A DNA stretch of 64,000 bases from Prolixibacteraceae bacterium JC049 (lineage in GTDB: Bacteria; Bacteroidota; Bacteroidia; Bacteroidales; Prolixibacteraceae), in assembly GCA_023369685.1 (NCBI GenBank), contig SACZ01000006.1:233400-297399 (forward strand), in the 5' to 3' direction. The notes beneath the pieces are model-generated. The model was not told the origin of the DNA. It ran no database searches and saw only the letters and a program-made list of their open reading frames with translations. The position numbers and the translations under genes are program-made. Positions 45,634-58,043 of the stretch are shown here, piece after piece. The stretch's first letter is position 1. Every line of letters starts with the position of its first letter.

Positions 45634-45677
45634 AGGTTGTCTCCAGTAACCTTTGTGCTGTTACTGGGAGACAACCT
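45634..45677. terminator. Long bidirectional terminator hairpin
   Basis: AGGTTGTCTCCAGTAAC (45634-45650) pairs with its complement at 45660-45677 with one bulged G. It lies between convergent genes; on the minus strand it is followed by T-rich sequence. Confidence 0.85.
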
Positions 45678-45706
45678 TATTCTCAGAAACTATTCCATCC
45701 CATCAT

Positions 45707-47296
45707 TTACAACTTGAAAGCTACCGACAAGCTCAACGCTTTTGCTCCCGGCAGAAACTTACATATTCCACCTACACAGGTGTAACCATCGCGTGTTTCG
45801 CCATACGAAAGCGCAATGCGTGACTTGCCTTTAGCATAAGCTCCACCAACCAAGTAGTAGTGCTTTTTTTCAGTTGTAAAGTTATACTGATCGGATGCGA
45901 ATACCGACCAACCTTTACTATTGGCGTATTCAACTAAAACTGTTCCCCAGTTGCCCAAATCGTTTTTGGTACTCATGTACCCCAATTCGGTTTTTATAGA
46001 GTTTTTTCTGTCGATTTTTGTGAGCAGATCCACCAGAAACACATTGGAATAAACCAATTCTTTTCCTTGGACATCATCTTCCACCAAGAATTTATTATAC
46101 TCCTGGTAGGTATATTCAGCAATTAACTTATAGCGCTTGCTCAGCTTTTTCTCTACTCGAAAACCATGTTCACTCAACATCTTTTCGCGCCAACGCAAAA
46201 ACTCGGTTGGCTTACTACTCAAGTCGAATTGCGTATAAAACACCGAAGAATTCCAGCTTACTTTTGTCCCGTACTTTCCTCCCAACGGTGTATTCTTTTT
46301 AAACTTGTAGTATAGAGAAGCATTAAAGCCTATTTCGTTATTCTCTTTCGATTGGTAAGTGTACACATTGTAAATATTGTACGAATGAATGCGAGCAATA
46401 CTCGGTAAATAATTCAGTTTATAATTAAATACATCTTCATCTTTTCGCCCATCTCCATTGGCATCCAGCTCACGCTCGTTCAACACCTGCATATTATCCA
46501 CTGCACGGAAGTTAATATTCACACCGAATCCTCTTTTCGAATAAGAAGGAGAAATCTGCAAAGCACGTCCCGCTTTTCTACTGTAGTTATTCAACACATT
46601 GGCATCTGGAGTTTTGTAAGCCCATTCTGTTTTCACATCGAAATTGCCTAAACTCCACCCCAATCGTGCCGAATAAAGTTTTACATTATTATGCTGTGTT
46701 ATTGCCTTTTGACTGTAAGGTTCTTGTTTTAGAACCGATGATAATCCCAGTGTAAAATTGCTGTTTTTAACTCCAAAATCCACTTCTGCATCAGCACCAT
46801 ATAAGGTAGCATCTTGCTTGCCAAAGTAAAAATTCGGTTTTCCGGCAATGGCTTTAATCCGCAAGAAATGAAAAGGTCGGTAATTCACCCCAACACCGAA
46901 TGTACTTTGGTCGATACCAATATCACGCTCCCGAAAAGTACGGTAAATCAAACCTCCACCAAACTGTTCATATACATCACCTAAGCGAATATTCAACTTA
47001 TTGGATTGATAGGACAGATACATTTTTGTTAATCCACTCTTATCGAATGCCGTAGCATACCCTAACAATGGGTTGGGCAAATAACTTTCAAATGTTCCTC
47101 CAGCCTCGAACTTTCCATATCGGTATGATAAATCGAGGTAATTATTCGACGCAATCTTCTTATCGCGAATATTCTTCGCAATCTCATTGAAGTAATATTG
47201 CGAATTTGACTCGAAAGAAGCGCTAAAGGTGCCCTTCTTTTGAGCCAAAGCAATAAAAGGGGACACCATCAACAAACAGATTATTAGCTTTTTCAT
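45707..47296 (-). CDS. Predicted outer membrane beta-barrel protein (DUF6029-like)
   Basis: 529 residues with signal peptide MKKLIICLLMVSPFIALAQ. The rest is alternating-hydrophobic amphipathic strands (LDLSYRYGKFEAGGTFESYL, NIRLGDVYEQFGGGLIYRTF, HYYLVGGAYAKGKSRIALSYGE) and ends ALSLSVAFKL, a beta-barrel C-terminal signature with terminal Leu. It resembles the DUF6029 family, from memory. No plug or TonB box is present, so it is not TonB-dependent. Its ATG overlaps the stop of the TlpA-like gene as ATGA, so the two are coupled. Confidence 0.78.
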   Translation of the reverse strand: MKKLIICLLMVSPFIALAQKKGTFSASFESNSQYYFNEIAKNIRDKKIASNNYLDLSYRYGKFEAGGTFESYLPNPLLGYATAFDKSGLTKMYLSYQSNKLNIRLGDVYEQFGGGLIYRTFRERDIGIDQSTFGVGVNYRPFHFLRIKAIAGKPNFYFGKQDATLYGADAEVDFGVKNSNFTLGLSSVLKQEPYSQKAITQHNNVKLYSARLGWSLGNFDVKTEWAYKTPDANVLNNYSRKAGRALQISPSYSKRGFGVNINFRAVDNMQVLNERELDANGDGRKDEDVFNYKLNYLPSIARIHSYNIYNVYTYQSKENNEIGFNASLYYKFKKNTPLGGKYGTKVSWNSSVFYTQFDLSSKPTEFLRWREKMLSEHGFRVEKKLSKRYKLIAEYTYQEYNKFLVEDDVQGKELVYSNVFLVDLLTKIDRKNSIKTELGYMSTKNDLGNWGTVLVEYANSKGWSVFASDQYNFTTEKKHYYLVGGAYAKGKSRIALSYGETRDGYTCVGGICKFLPGAKALSLSVAFKL

Positions 47297-47793
47297 TGGG
47301 AATCGATTTTTTTAAATTTTTCAAACAATTCATACTCTGCACCAACAGTGTACGATGTCTTTTCGTATACCACCTCGCCTTTTTTATTCAAGATCAAGGT
47401 GTAAGGGATAGATGTAATCTTAAGCGCTCGTTTTAGTTCGCTATTGCTATCAGTGAAAACTTTAAATGGCCAATCGTTTCCATTTACCACACTCTTCACC
47501 TTAGCACTCGAACGACTATCATCAATGGAAATGGCAATCAATTCAAATCCATCTTCTTCGTTCCAATCTTCGTAAACTTCAGCTATGGCGTTCATTTCCT
47601 GCAAGCAAGGTTTACACCAGGTTGCAAAGAAACAAACGACCAGAGCTTTCCCCTCTTGCCTAACGCCTTCTACCGTATGAACTTTGCCGTTCAAGTCTTT
47701 TATATCGATCTCTGGAATCTGTTTCTGTCCATAAGTAATTGTCGAAACTATTCCCATTGCGATTATTAATATCCATCGTTTCATATCCTGCAT
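47293..47793 (-). CDS. TlpA-family thiol-disulfide protein
   Basis: 166 residues with a signal peptide (MKRWILIIAMGIVSTITYGQ, from an internal Met at residue 4). Thioredoxin fold: IPEIDIKDLNGKVHTVEG, redox centre FFATWCKPCLQEMNA, and TSIPYTLIL with the cis-Pro. It should reduce or oxidise disulfides in the periplasm. It is the middle gene between an Omp28-like lipoprotein (23 bp upstream) and the beta-barrel gene. Confidence 0.92.
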   Translation of the reverse strand: MQDMKRWILIIAMGIVSTITYGQKQIPEIDIKDLNGKVHTVEGVRQEGKALVVCFFATWCKPCLQEMNAIAEVYEDWNEEDGFELIAISIDDSRSSAKVKSVVNGNDWPFKVFTDSNSELKRALKITSIPYTLILNKKGEVVYEKTSYTVGAEYELFEKFKKIDSQ

Positions 47794-47816
47794 TTTTTTG
47801 AATTGATAAATTATTA

Positions 47817-48662
47817 CTATTTAATCTCAGCGTGGAAATCTACATTCTGCCCAACCTTAACGATTTGGGTATTCAACACCTCTTTTCCAGTCTCTACATA
47901 CACAATCACCTCTAAATTCAAACTGTTTTTTCCTCCTATATCGAATGATTGTGCCACTTCATAAACATCATCTTTACCACTATTCTCATTCGGAATAACT
48001 TCTCCTAAAATGGCTTGTTGCAATACATGATTATGATTGAAATTGGTAATATTTCTTGGAGATGATTCATAGATTGAACCACTGAACTGATAGTTGGCTT
48101 GTGGAGCAATTACATTATTCTCGCACAAGTAAACGGTATATTTTAAATCTGTAAATTTCTTGTAAAATTTAAACCGGAGATTAACTCCCAGCGTTGAACC
48201 ACTTACCTGTGAATCCATAGCAATAGCAGCAAGCGAAGCTTTTGGATAATCTCCGGCATTAAAATCATTTCGAAACGAATGACTAGTATGTTTATCGACA
48301 ATTACTGTCGTTTGTGAGCTAACACTATTCTCTTGTGCCACACGAATGGCAGCTTCGTTTTGTAACTGTGATCCCAGAAAATGAATCGCCACAGGTACAA
48401 ATACACTTTTATCTGCTTGTTCTGATTTTTCGATGGGCAGAATACAGTTTCCACACCATGTGGCCACATAATCTTCAATTAGAACTCGTTTGGCAACAGT
48501 TGGTCCATCATGCGAAGTATTATCTCCATCACCACTATTGTCATTATCACCTTGTCCTGATACTTGACCCGAAGAATCAACAACTACAATCTTCTCGTCG
48601 GAGCTACAAGAGCTAAATCCTACGACTGCAATTAAAATTAGAATTCCATATACAAACTTCAT
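47817..48662 (-). CDS. Omp28-like lipoprotein with thioredoxin fold
   Basis: 281 residues from ATG 48662, which gives signal MKFVYGILILIAVVGFSSC with a good lipobox; in-frame upstream ATGs to 48731 only add a polar tail. A Gly/Asn/Asp-rich linker (SGQGDNDNSGDGDNTS) precedes VLIEDYVATWCGNCILPIEKSEQ with a CGNC motif. The C-terminal half matches the paralogue at 42313-43131 (NFNHNHVLQQAILGEVIPNE, VEVIVYVETGKEVLNTQIVKVGQNVDF-like ending). First gene of the three-gene redox/barrel operon. Confidence 0.88.
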   Translation of the reverse strand: MKFVYGILILIAVVGFSSCSSDEKIVVVDSSGQVSGQGDNDNSGDGDNTSHDGPTVAKRVLIEDYVATWCGNCILPIEKSEQADKSVFVPVAIHFLGSQLQNEAAIRVAQENSVSSQTTVIVDKHTSHSFRNDFNAGDYPKASLAAIAMDSQVSGSTLGVNLRFKFYKKFTDLKYTVYLCENNVIAPQANYQFSGSIYESSPRNITNFNHNHVLQQAILGEVIPNENSGKDDVYEVAQSFDIGGKNSLNLEVIVYVETGKEVLNTQIVKVGQNVDFHAEIK

Positions 48663-49284
48663 AACTTCCAGCATTAAAAGGTTACTATTTCTTTTATCTG
48701 TTACGAAGTTGCCGCTTTTCCCCTCCCTCAAATGTGATGTGGCTTACACTTTTGATATATTTTTAGGGAAAACCTTGAAAAAAAGGGCTTCTTCACAATA
48801 AAAACTGCTCAAAACAGCAGCACTCTGACCGAAAGTTTTATTCTCTGATTCGACTAATAAGTGAGCTTAATTAGTAACTTTCTCAACTACAATTGCAGGT
48901 AGTAGCATAAATGACCTTCCCCGCTGGTTCGAGTTTGCAACTCGGATCTCAGCCGTTAGCCTGAAAAATAACAACTGTTCAAAGCACGTCCTTACAACAA
49001 ATAGACTTCGACTTTTTCTCCTTTCAATATTTATCAGTCTGTGGTATAGCTATCTCACAAAGCACACCAAGAATCGCAGAGTTCCACTAAGAAATAAATC
49101 AACCAATATCCCTCGGTGTGAACAATTAATCGGAAATTGTTTTAAGGTAACTTTCTAAGCCACAATTATTAGCTATAACGAATCTTGATACTAACATCCC
49201 CTTACTAAGTACTAAAAAATAACAGATCGCTTCTTTTCAATCGCGATGACGATCACCGTGCCCTTTGCTCTCTGCTCTTACCAA
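48663..49284. other. Gene-free repeat-bearing region
   Basis: About 620 bp without a supportable gene. It holds a small hairpin CGAGTT-TGC-AACTCG (48930-48944) of the same (arm)-TTTGYAA-(arm) form as one at 53334-53356, a segment reading GCAGAGTTCCACTAAG (49077 on), and the REP-like copy at 49223-49254. The look is of decayed short repeats. Confidence 0.6.
49223..49254 (+). repeat. REP-like repeat, copy 1
   Basis: CAGATCGCTTC, a variable centre, then TCGCGATGACGATC; ATCGC and GCGAT pair as a short stem. Related copies are at 61845-61876 and 63787-63818. Each is followed by CCNTGCCCTTTGCTCTTT-like sequence, so the unit may be longer than the stem. Confidence 0.7.
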
Positions 49285-49317
49285 CAAAAAAAAGGCCCCC
49301 ATAACTGAGAGCCTTTT
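49285..49317 (-). terminator. Intrinsic terminator of the beta-galactosidase gene
   Basis: On the minus strand AAAAGGCTCTC, loop AGTTAT, then GGGGGCC followed by eight T. The stem has two G-U pairs. It starts 24 bp past the stop at 49341. Confidence 0.85.
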
Positions 49318-49340
49318 CGGTATTTATCTTTTGTGGTGAC

Positions 49341-53306
<3,966 letters not shown>

Positions 53307-53333
53307 CTAGAATCGCTACAAACAAACTACCCT

Positions 53334-53356
53334 AGCGCACATTTGTAATGTGTGCT
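53334..53356. repeat. Short palindromic hairpin
   Basis: AGCGCACATT (53334-53343) pairs with AATGTGTGCT (53347-53356) around a 3-nt loop, one wobble pair. The centre TTTGTAA resembles the hairpin at 48930. It lies in the 758-bp gap between the beta-galactosidase start and the small ORF at 53888, which otherwise holds only the promoter and the repeats listed next. Confidence 0.6.
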
Positions 53357-53510
53357 ACTCATCATTGTTTCTAACTAGGATACCAACAGTTCCGCTGACT
53401 GATCTATTTTTGAAATAGATTTAACTTCGTACCGCTGGCTCTTTAAAAATCGCGTAGCAATTATAATATGGTAACACGCAAATATACTATGCCCACTAGC
53501 GCCCCAGTCG

Positions 53511-53551
53511 TCATCGTTTATCGAAGTCAATTGGCTGTATGGGGCGCAATG
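53511..53551 (-). repeat. Dispersed repeat, copy in minus orientation
   Basis: On the minus strand it reads CATTGCGCCCCATACAGCC, then an AAT-rich part and TCGATAAACGATGA. A diverged copy in plus orientation is at 61657-61700 (CATTGCGTCCCATACAACCC...CGATAAACGACAATGA). No ORF is involved. Confidence 0.7.
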
Positions 53552-53596
53552 AAGGCAACTCGTTACAAACAAATTGCAGATAAGAAGTCGTACTAG

Positions 53597-53618
53597 GAGA
53601 CGCAACATCTTGCGTCTC
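53597..53618. repeat. Perfect 9-bp hairpin repeat
   Basis: GAGACGCAA (53597-53605) and TTGCGTCTC (53610-53618) with a 4-nt loop. A diverged copy at 62011-62033 keeps the loop CATC and the flank TCTAC-TTCG but has lost pairing in two places. Confidence 0.8.
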
Positions 53619-53887
53619 TACATTCGCATTCGACCTCCATGCCCTTAGCTCTTTCCTTTTTGCCTCTGTCTCCCTTTTCTCCAGTCTCCCCCCTCTCCTT
53701 ATAATCATTCTAAATTACATCTTTACCAAAAAAAGTTTTGCAGCTATTTCAGGAACGAACTACCCCTATGGACAATTAAACGTTTGAATCTCGCCACGAA
53801 TTCCATTATGATAAACTAACCCATTCTCCTACAACCCTATCTTTTTGTAATTTAGCATATTATTAATCGACCCTAAAATATAAGATC

Positions 53888-54025
53888 ATGAGAATGCTAA
53901 TTTCATTTTTAATCGTTGTGGTATCGTTACTTCTCTCTACAGAACAAGATGGTAATACAAAAAAAGAGAAAACGTCATCTAAAAGTAACACCATCGAATT
54001 AGCTCATTCAAAAACGAACAACTAA
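53888..54025 (+). CDS. Small secreted or membrane-anchored peptide, 45 residues (putative)
   Basis: ATG at 53888 opens a 45-codon frame: a hydrophobic start MRMLISFLIVVVSLLLST that looks like a signal peptide or single span, then a Lys/Ser/Asn-rich tail ending in HSKTNN. The stop overlaps the stop of the convergent LamG/AraC gene by 3 bp. A TATCTTTTTG upstream near 53838 is close to a -7 box. No family is recognised; chance occurrence cannot be excluded. Confidence 0.45.
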   Translation: MRMLISFLIVVVSLLLSTEQDGNTKKEKTSSKSNTIELAHSKTNN

Positions 54026-55899
54026 TCCACCTCACCCAGTTCGTTCAAATATTGTTGCGGAGTTTTCCCCATGAACTTTTTGAATGCACGGAAGAATGTT
54101 GAGTCGGAATAGAAGCCACACTGATAGGCAATGGCACTGTTCTTCATCTTTCTATTCTCTTCCGAATTCATCAGTTTCACAAACTCTTTCACTCGGTATT
54201 CATTAATAAAGTCATTGAAATTCATTCCATAATGATCACTCAGCACCTTTGAAATTTGATAATGAGGCAAGTCTACTTTATCGGCCAATGCTTTTAGATT
54301 GAATTTTTGATCGAGATAAGGTTTATCGTTTTCCACAAATGCTTTAATAAGCTGTGCATTTTTAGCCACCACGTCAGGCTCCATCCAGTCGGCTTTATTC
54401 TCTTTGGCATTGCCCTCTTTGATCAATGCATTTAGCTTAGTCACAGATATAATTCGATAGCGCTTAGCCAGGAATAAAACTACTATCACTAAAAGAATGA
54501 GGAAGACTATCTGAAATCCCAGTTGCTGATAAAAAGCAGCCTTAATCTCCATCTCCAATTCGATGTTTAGCGGCCTATCCTGATCAATAGATCCCCATTG
54601 CGCTTTTATGGTATATTTCCCCGGCTTCAGATTTAGAATAGACATATCAGTATTCTGCGAGAATTTCGATTCATAGTTCTGCGATTGGCCTATAATCTGA
54701 ATTTTTCCCGGCAATATGCGTTCTGGCTTATTACTTTTTAGATTGAAATGGAACAAAACATCTTTGGTAGAATGAGGTAAGCCAATATAGTTCGATGTCA
54801 GCACATTGTAATCAATCAGCTTGTGGGTTATGGTCTTATCGTCTCCCGATTGGGTAACCACATTAATGGACAAAGCAGTACTAAAGTCGCTCAGTTCCAA
54901 AATATCAGAATAACCGGTAAAACCAATTTCTTTCGAGAATCCTTTTACCCGGATAAACAAATTGCTTCCCCCTTCCAGGTTCTTTAGCTCTGCTTCGGTT
55001 TTAAATATCTTTTGGTGGGCAATCAACTGATCGAAACTTCTACTTTTAGAGATATCTACCCAATAGTAATCGAAATCATATACCGTTTCCAAGGCTTTCC
55101 AATTCAGAGAAATGGCATCAGGAGCCGTTACTTTCACCTCTTTCACCTGAGGCACAACCATAGCGCCCGAAGGCAGAAACAAATGATCTTTAGCTGGAAT
55201 ATTTAACTCGCCATCCAGCTTATTTTTACTGGCATCCGAAACAACATTATCTCTTGCGTTATCGAAATGATAGTAAGCCATTAAACCTCTTTCACTTCCC
55301 GACAACTTTCTGTTTTTAAACTCAAGTATCTGCTCATTGGAGCGTGCATAATTCCATATACGAATCTCATCCAACTGACCATCAAACAATAGGTTTTCAT
55401 TGAAGTCTTTAAATACCCCGATATACAATTTATCACTTGGATAATCCCAATTGATTTCTCCCGATGTGGTTTTAGACTCCACCAACTCTCCATTCTGATA
55501 CATTTTAATGGTCTCGCCATCATATGTTCCGGCTAAATGCGTCCACTGGTTCACTTCCAGATCAACTCCGGGATTGTAGTTCCACTCATCCCCTCGCATA
55601 TTATCGGTTTTCAGCATGAAGCGCATTTTTTCGCGCGTATAAGCAAAAGCATATCCCGATTCGCGATGTCCATTATCTGTAATAAAACTCAAAGGAGCAC
55701 ACCACTCTTTCTTAGTACGAATCTTAACCCACATCTCAATGGTCAACTGTTTAGTGGGCTCTTTAAATCGATCAGAATTAACAACTATATAATTGGGATT
55801 CGACTTAAAACACCTGTTTTGTGCCTTAACATTATTTCCCAACAACAATAAACATACGCCTAAAAACAGTTGGGTTATTGCTCTTTGCCAGTTCTTCAT
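54022..55899 (-). CDS. Transmembrane regulator: LamG sensor domain with AraC-type DNA-binding domain
   Basis: 625 residues: signal peptide (ending NNVKAQ), a LamG/concanavalin-like domain (about 30-235: LTIEMWVKIRTKKEW...NQWTHLAGTYDGETIKMYQNGELV...FDGQLDEIRIWNYARS), FN3-like strands and a Y_Y_Y-like region (about 250-450), one membrane span (about 458-478), and a cytoplasmic AraC helix-turn-helix pair (about 520-622: LKALADKVDLPHYQISKVLSDHYGMNFNDFINEYRV...IAYQCGFYSDSTFFRAFKKFMGKTPQQYL). There is no kinase or receiver domain. It probably senses a glycan-like ligand and controls the divergent phosphoesterase operon 281 bp away. Confidence 0.88.
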   Translation of the reverse strand: MKNWQRAITQLFLGVCLLLLGNNVKAQNRCFKSNPNYIVVNSDRFKEPTKQLTIEMWVKIRTKKEWCAPLSFITDNGHRESGYAFAYTREKMRFMLKTDNMRGDEWNYNPGVDLEVNQWTHLAGTYDGETIKMYQNGELVESKTTSGEINWDYPSDKLYIGVFKDFNENLLFDGQLDEIRIWNYARSNEQILEFKNRKLSGSERGLMAYYHFDNARDNVVSDASKNKLDGELNIPAKDHLFLPSGAMVVPQVKEVKVTAPDAISLNWKALETVYDFDYYWVDISKSRSFDQLIAHQKIFKTEAELKNLEGGSNLFIRVKGFSKEIGFTGYSDILELSDFSTALSINVVTQSGDDKTITHKLIDYNVLTSNYIGLPHSTKDVLFHFNLKSNKPERILPGKIQIIGQSQNYESKFSQNTDMSILNLKPGKYTIKAQWGSIDQDRPLNIELEMEIKAAFYQQLGFQIVFLILLVIVVLFLAKRYRIISVTKLNALIKEGNAKENKADWMEPDVVAKNAQLIKAFVENDKPYLDQKFNLKALADKVDLPHYQISKVLSDHYGMNFNDFINEYRVKEFVKLMNSEENRKMKNSAIAYQCGFYSDSTFFRAFKKFMGKTPQQYLNELGEVD

Positions 55900-55961
55900 T
55901 ACTTCCTCTATTTTATTGCCTTAGCTACCTCAATCGCACTATCATTTTCACAATTGCATAC

Positions 55962-55997
55962 AATCAAATTTTAAATGACATTCTTTTTAATTTGATT
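55962..55997. promoter_or_regulatory. Spaced inverted repeat in the divergent control region
   Basis: AATCAAATT (55962-55970) and AATTTGATT (55989-55997) are perfect inverted 9-mers with an 18-nt spacer, between the LamG/AraC gene and the phosphoesterase operon. They could be half-sites for the AraC-type protein. The remainder of the 281-bp gap is AT-rich without clear signals. Confidence 0.35.
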
Positions 55998-56180
55998 ATA
56001 CCATTGGTAAAAATAAGAAAAAGAGCACTATAACCACCATACATCTTTTGACAATTGAATATTATTTCTTTGCAACCCCTATAATATAATCGCCACATCT
56101 AGACTAAAGCAATTCATTAAATTCGTAATTGCATTCTTGTCTCAAGAAGTAAAATTGAATTACTACAAACCCAAACACAC

Positions 56181-57152
56181 ATGAAACGAAGAGAATTCAT
56201 AAAGGTATCGTTAGCCGCATCTACCACGCTAATACTACCACTATCGGGCAGCTCTATTGGAGCACCCAAAAACAAAGTCAACTTCGGTATTTGCGCCGAT
56301 GTTCATCACGATATAATGCACGATGCTCCAAATCGATTGCAACAATTCATTCAGGAAGCATCAAACAACAACTTAGACTTCATCATCCATCTGGGCGACT
56401 TCTGCCGACCTTATGAGTACAACCAACCCTTTATGGACATTTGGAACAGCTACAATGGGAAACGATATCACACATTGGGGAACCACGATATGGATGGAGG
56501 CTTTAGCCGCGAACAGGTTGTCGACTTCTGGAAAGCCAAAGGAAAATACTATTCTTTCGACCATAAAGGCTACCATTTTATCGTACTGGATGGCAATGAT
56601 AAAAATCCTTCGCTCAACAGGAGTGGTGGTTATGCCCGTTTTGTAGGAAAAGAACAGCTACAGTGGCTAAAGGACGATCTATCTGCCACCTCGCTACCAT
56701 GCATTGTGTTCTCTCATCAATCATTCGACACCAACGACGACGGTGTGGAAAACGGAGAAAAGATTAGAGCGCTGTTTGAAAAAGCCAATAAAGCAGCCGG
56801 CTTCAATAAAGTGATTGCGGCATTTAGCGGACATCACCACACCGACTATGCCAATCAGATAAACGGTATCTACTATATCCAAATCAATAGTATGTCGTAC
56901 AATTGGCTGGGAAACAATTTCAAGCACATTCGTTATAGCAAAGAGATCGACAAAAAACACCCATGGATAAAATACACCGCTCCTTTTAAGGATCCGCTCT
57001 ATGCATTTGTAAAGATCGATGGCTCTTCCATCAAAATAAAAGGGAAGAAAACCAAGTATGTTGGACCATCACCGTCAGAACTCAACTACCCTAAGCGTCC
57101 CGACAACAATCCCATTGTTCCATACATCAGCAATAGAAAGTTAAACCGATAA
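56181..57152 (+). CDS. Tat-exported metallophosphoesterase
   Basis: 323 residues with a twin-arginine signal (MKRREFIKVSLAAS). Calcineurin-like motifs in order: GICADVHHD, HLGDF, LGNHD, FSHQSFD and FSGHHHTDY, which ligate two metals. Tat export implies folding with cofactors in the cytoplasm. It should hydrolyse phosphomono- or diesters in the periplasm. First gene of the four-gene plus-strand operon divergent from the LamG/AraC regulator; 12 bp before the next gene. Confidence 0.92.
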   Translation: MKRREFIKVSLAASTTLILPLSGSSIGAPKNKVNFGICADVHHDIMHDAPNRLQQFIQEASNNNLDFIIHLGDFCRPYEYNQPFMDIWNSYNGKRYHTLGNHDMDGGFSREQVVDFWKAKGKYYSFDHKGYHFIVLDGNDKNPSLNRSGGYARFVGKEQLQWLKDDLSATSLPCIVFSHQSFDTNDDGVENGEKIRALFEKANKAAGFNKVIAAFSGHHHTDYANQINGIYYIQINSMSYNWLGNNFKHIRYSKEIDKKHPWIKYTAPFKDPLYAFVKIDGSSIKIKGKKTKYVGPSPSELNYPKRPDNNPIVPYISNRKLNR

Positions 57153-57164
57153 TAAATAAACGAT

Positions 57165-58043
57165 ATGACTAGAAAAATCACCGTTATCACCATTGCAATC
57201 ATATGCTGGTTCACAACAATCGCTTCGGCGCAGAACAACAAAGTGTTAATCATCGGAATAGATGGTTGCCGCCCGGATGCACTGCTTTATGCCAACACAC
57301 CCAACATCGATCAACTATGGAAAGATGGCGCTTACTCGTTCCGTGCACAAACCGATCCCATTAGTAGTAGCGGTATCTGCTGGACAGGAATGCTTACAGG
57401 AGTATGGCACCAGAAACACAATGTAACCACCAATGCCTACAAAAATCCCAACAACAAAAAATACCCTCACTTCTTTCAACGAGTAAAAGAGCATAATTCC
57501 AACTACAGAACCATCTCTGTTGTCAACTGGGCTCCAATTCATAAAATCCTAAAACCAGGCGAAAGCGATATTACCATCACCTGCAAATCGGACAAAGCAG
57601 TTACTAAAAAAGTATCGAAGTTAATCTCAGAGAAAGAAGTAGATGCCTTCTTTGTGCAACTCGACGACGTTGATCATGCAGGACATGCCCACGATTTCTC
57701 CATCAATAGTCCGAAATACCTGGCATCCATTGAAACAGCCGATAAACAAGTTGGGCAGATACTAAAAGCGTTGAAAAAACGCGCTACCTATCAACAAGAG
57801 AATTGGTACATCATTGTGAGCCCCGATCATGGAGGAAGCAACAAAGGGCACGGAAAGAATATTCTGTCGCACACTACTATCTTCTATATTATAAATGGAA
57901 AAGATGTAGCTAAAGGTGAAATTCAATCTGCAGTGAATGTGGTCGACATACCGGTAACTGCCATGAAGGTTTTAGGTATTACACCAAAGAAAGAGTGGAA
58001 TTTAGATGGACAAGTAAAAGGATTGATCAATGAAAGCAAATAA
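57165..58043 (+). CDS. Alkaline phosphatase/phosphodiesterase-family protein
   Basis: 292 residues with signal peptide (ending TTIASAQ). Alkaline phosphatase superfamily motifs: VLIIGIDGCRPDAL (metal Asp), SSSGICWTGMLTG (nucleophile Ser/Thr region), LDDVDHAGHAHD and SPDHGGSNKGHGK (metal Asp/His). This fits the type I phosphodiesterase/nucleotide pyrophosphatase branch. It should act on nucleotides or other phosphodiesters in the periplasm. The next gene starts 14 bp before its stop. Confidence 0.9.
   Translation: MTRKITVITIAIICWFTTIASAQNNKVLIIGIDGCRPDALLYANTPNIDQLWKDGAYSFRAQTDPISSSGICWTGMLTGVWHQKHNVTTNAYKNPNNKKYPHFFQRVKEHNSNYRTISVVNWAPIHKILKPGESDITITCKSDKAVTKKVSKLISEKEVDAFFVQLDDVDHAGHAHDFSINSPKYLASIETADKQVGQILKALKKRATYQQENWYIIVSPDHGGSNKGHGKNILSHTTIFYIINGKDVAKGEIQSAVNVVDIPVTAMKVLGITPKKEWNLDGQVKGLINESK

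Noticed and set aside
48901..48960. tRNA-like fold
   Set aside because: The GGTTCGAGT-like string resembles a T-arm, but no acceptor stem, D-arm or anticodon arm can be built around it; it is a small repeat hairpin.
53375..53708. Minus-strand frames of 65-77 residues
   Set aside because: They cover the hairpin and repeat copies at 53511-53618 and show no conserved domain or signal peptide.
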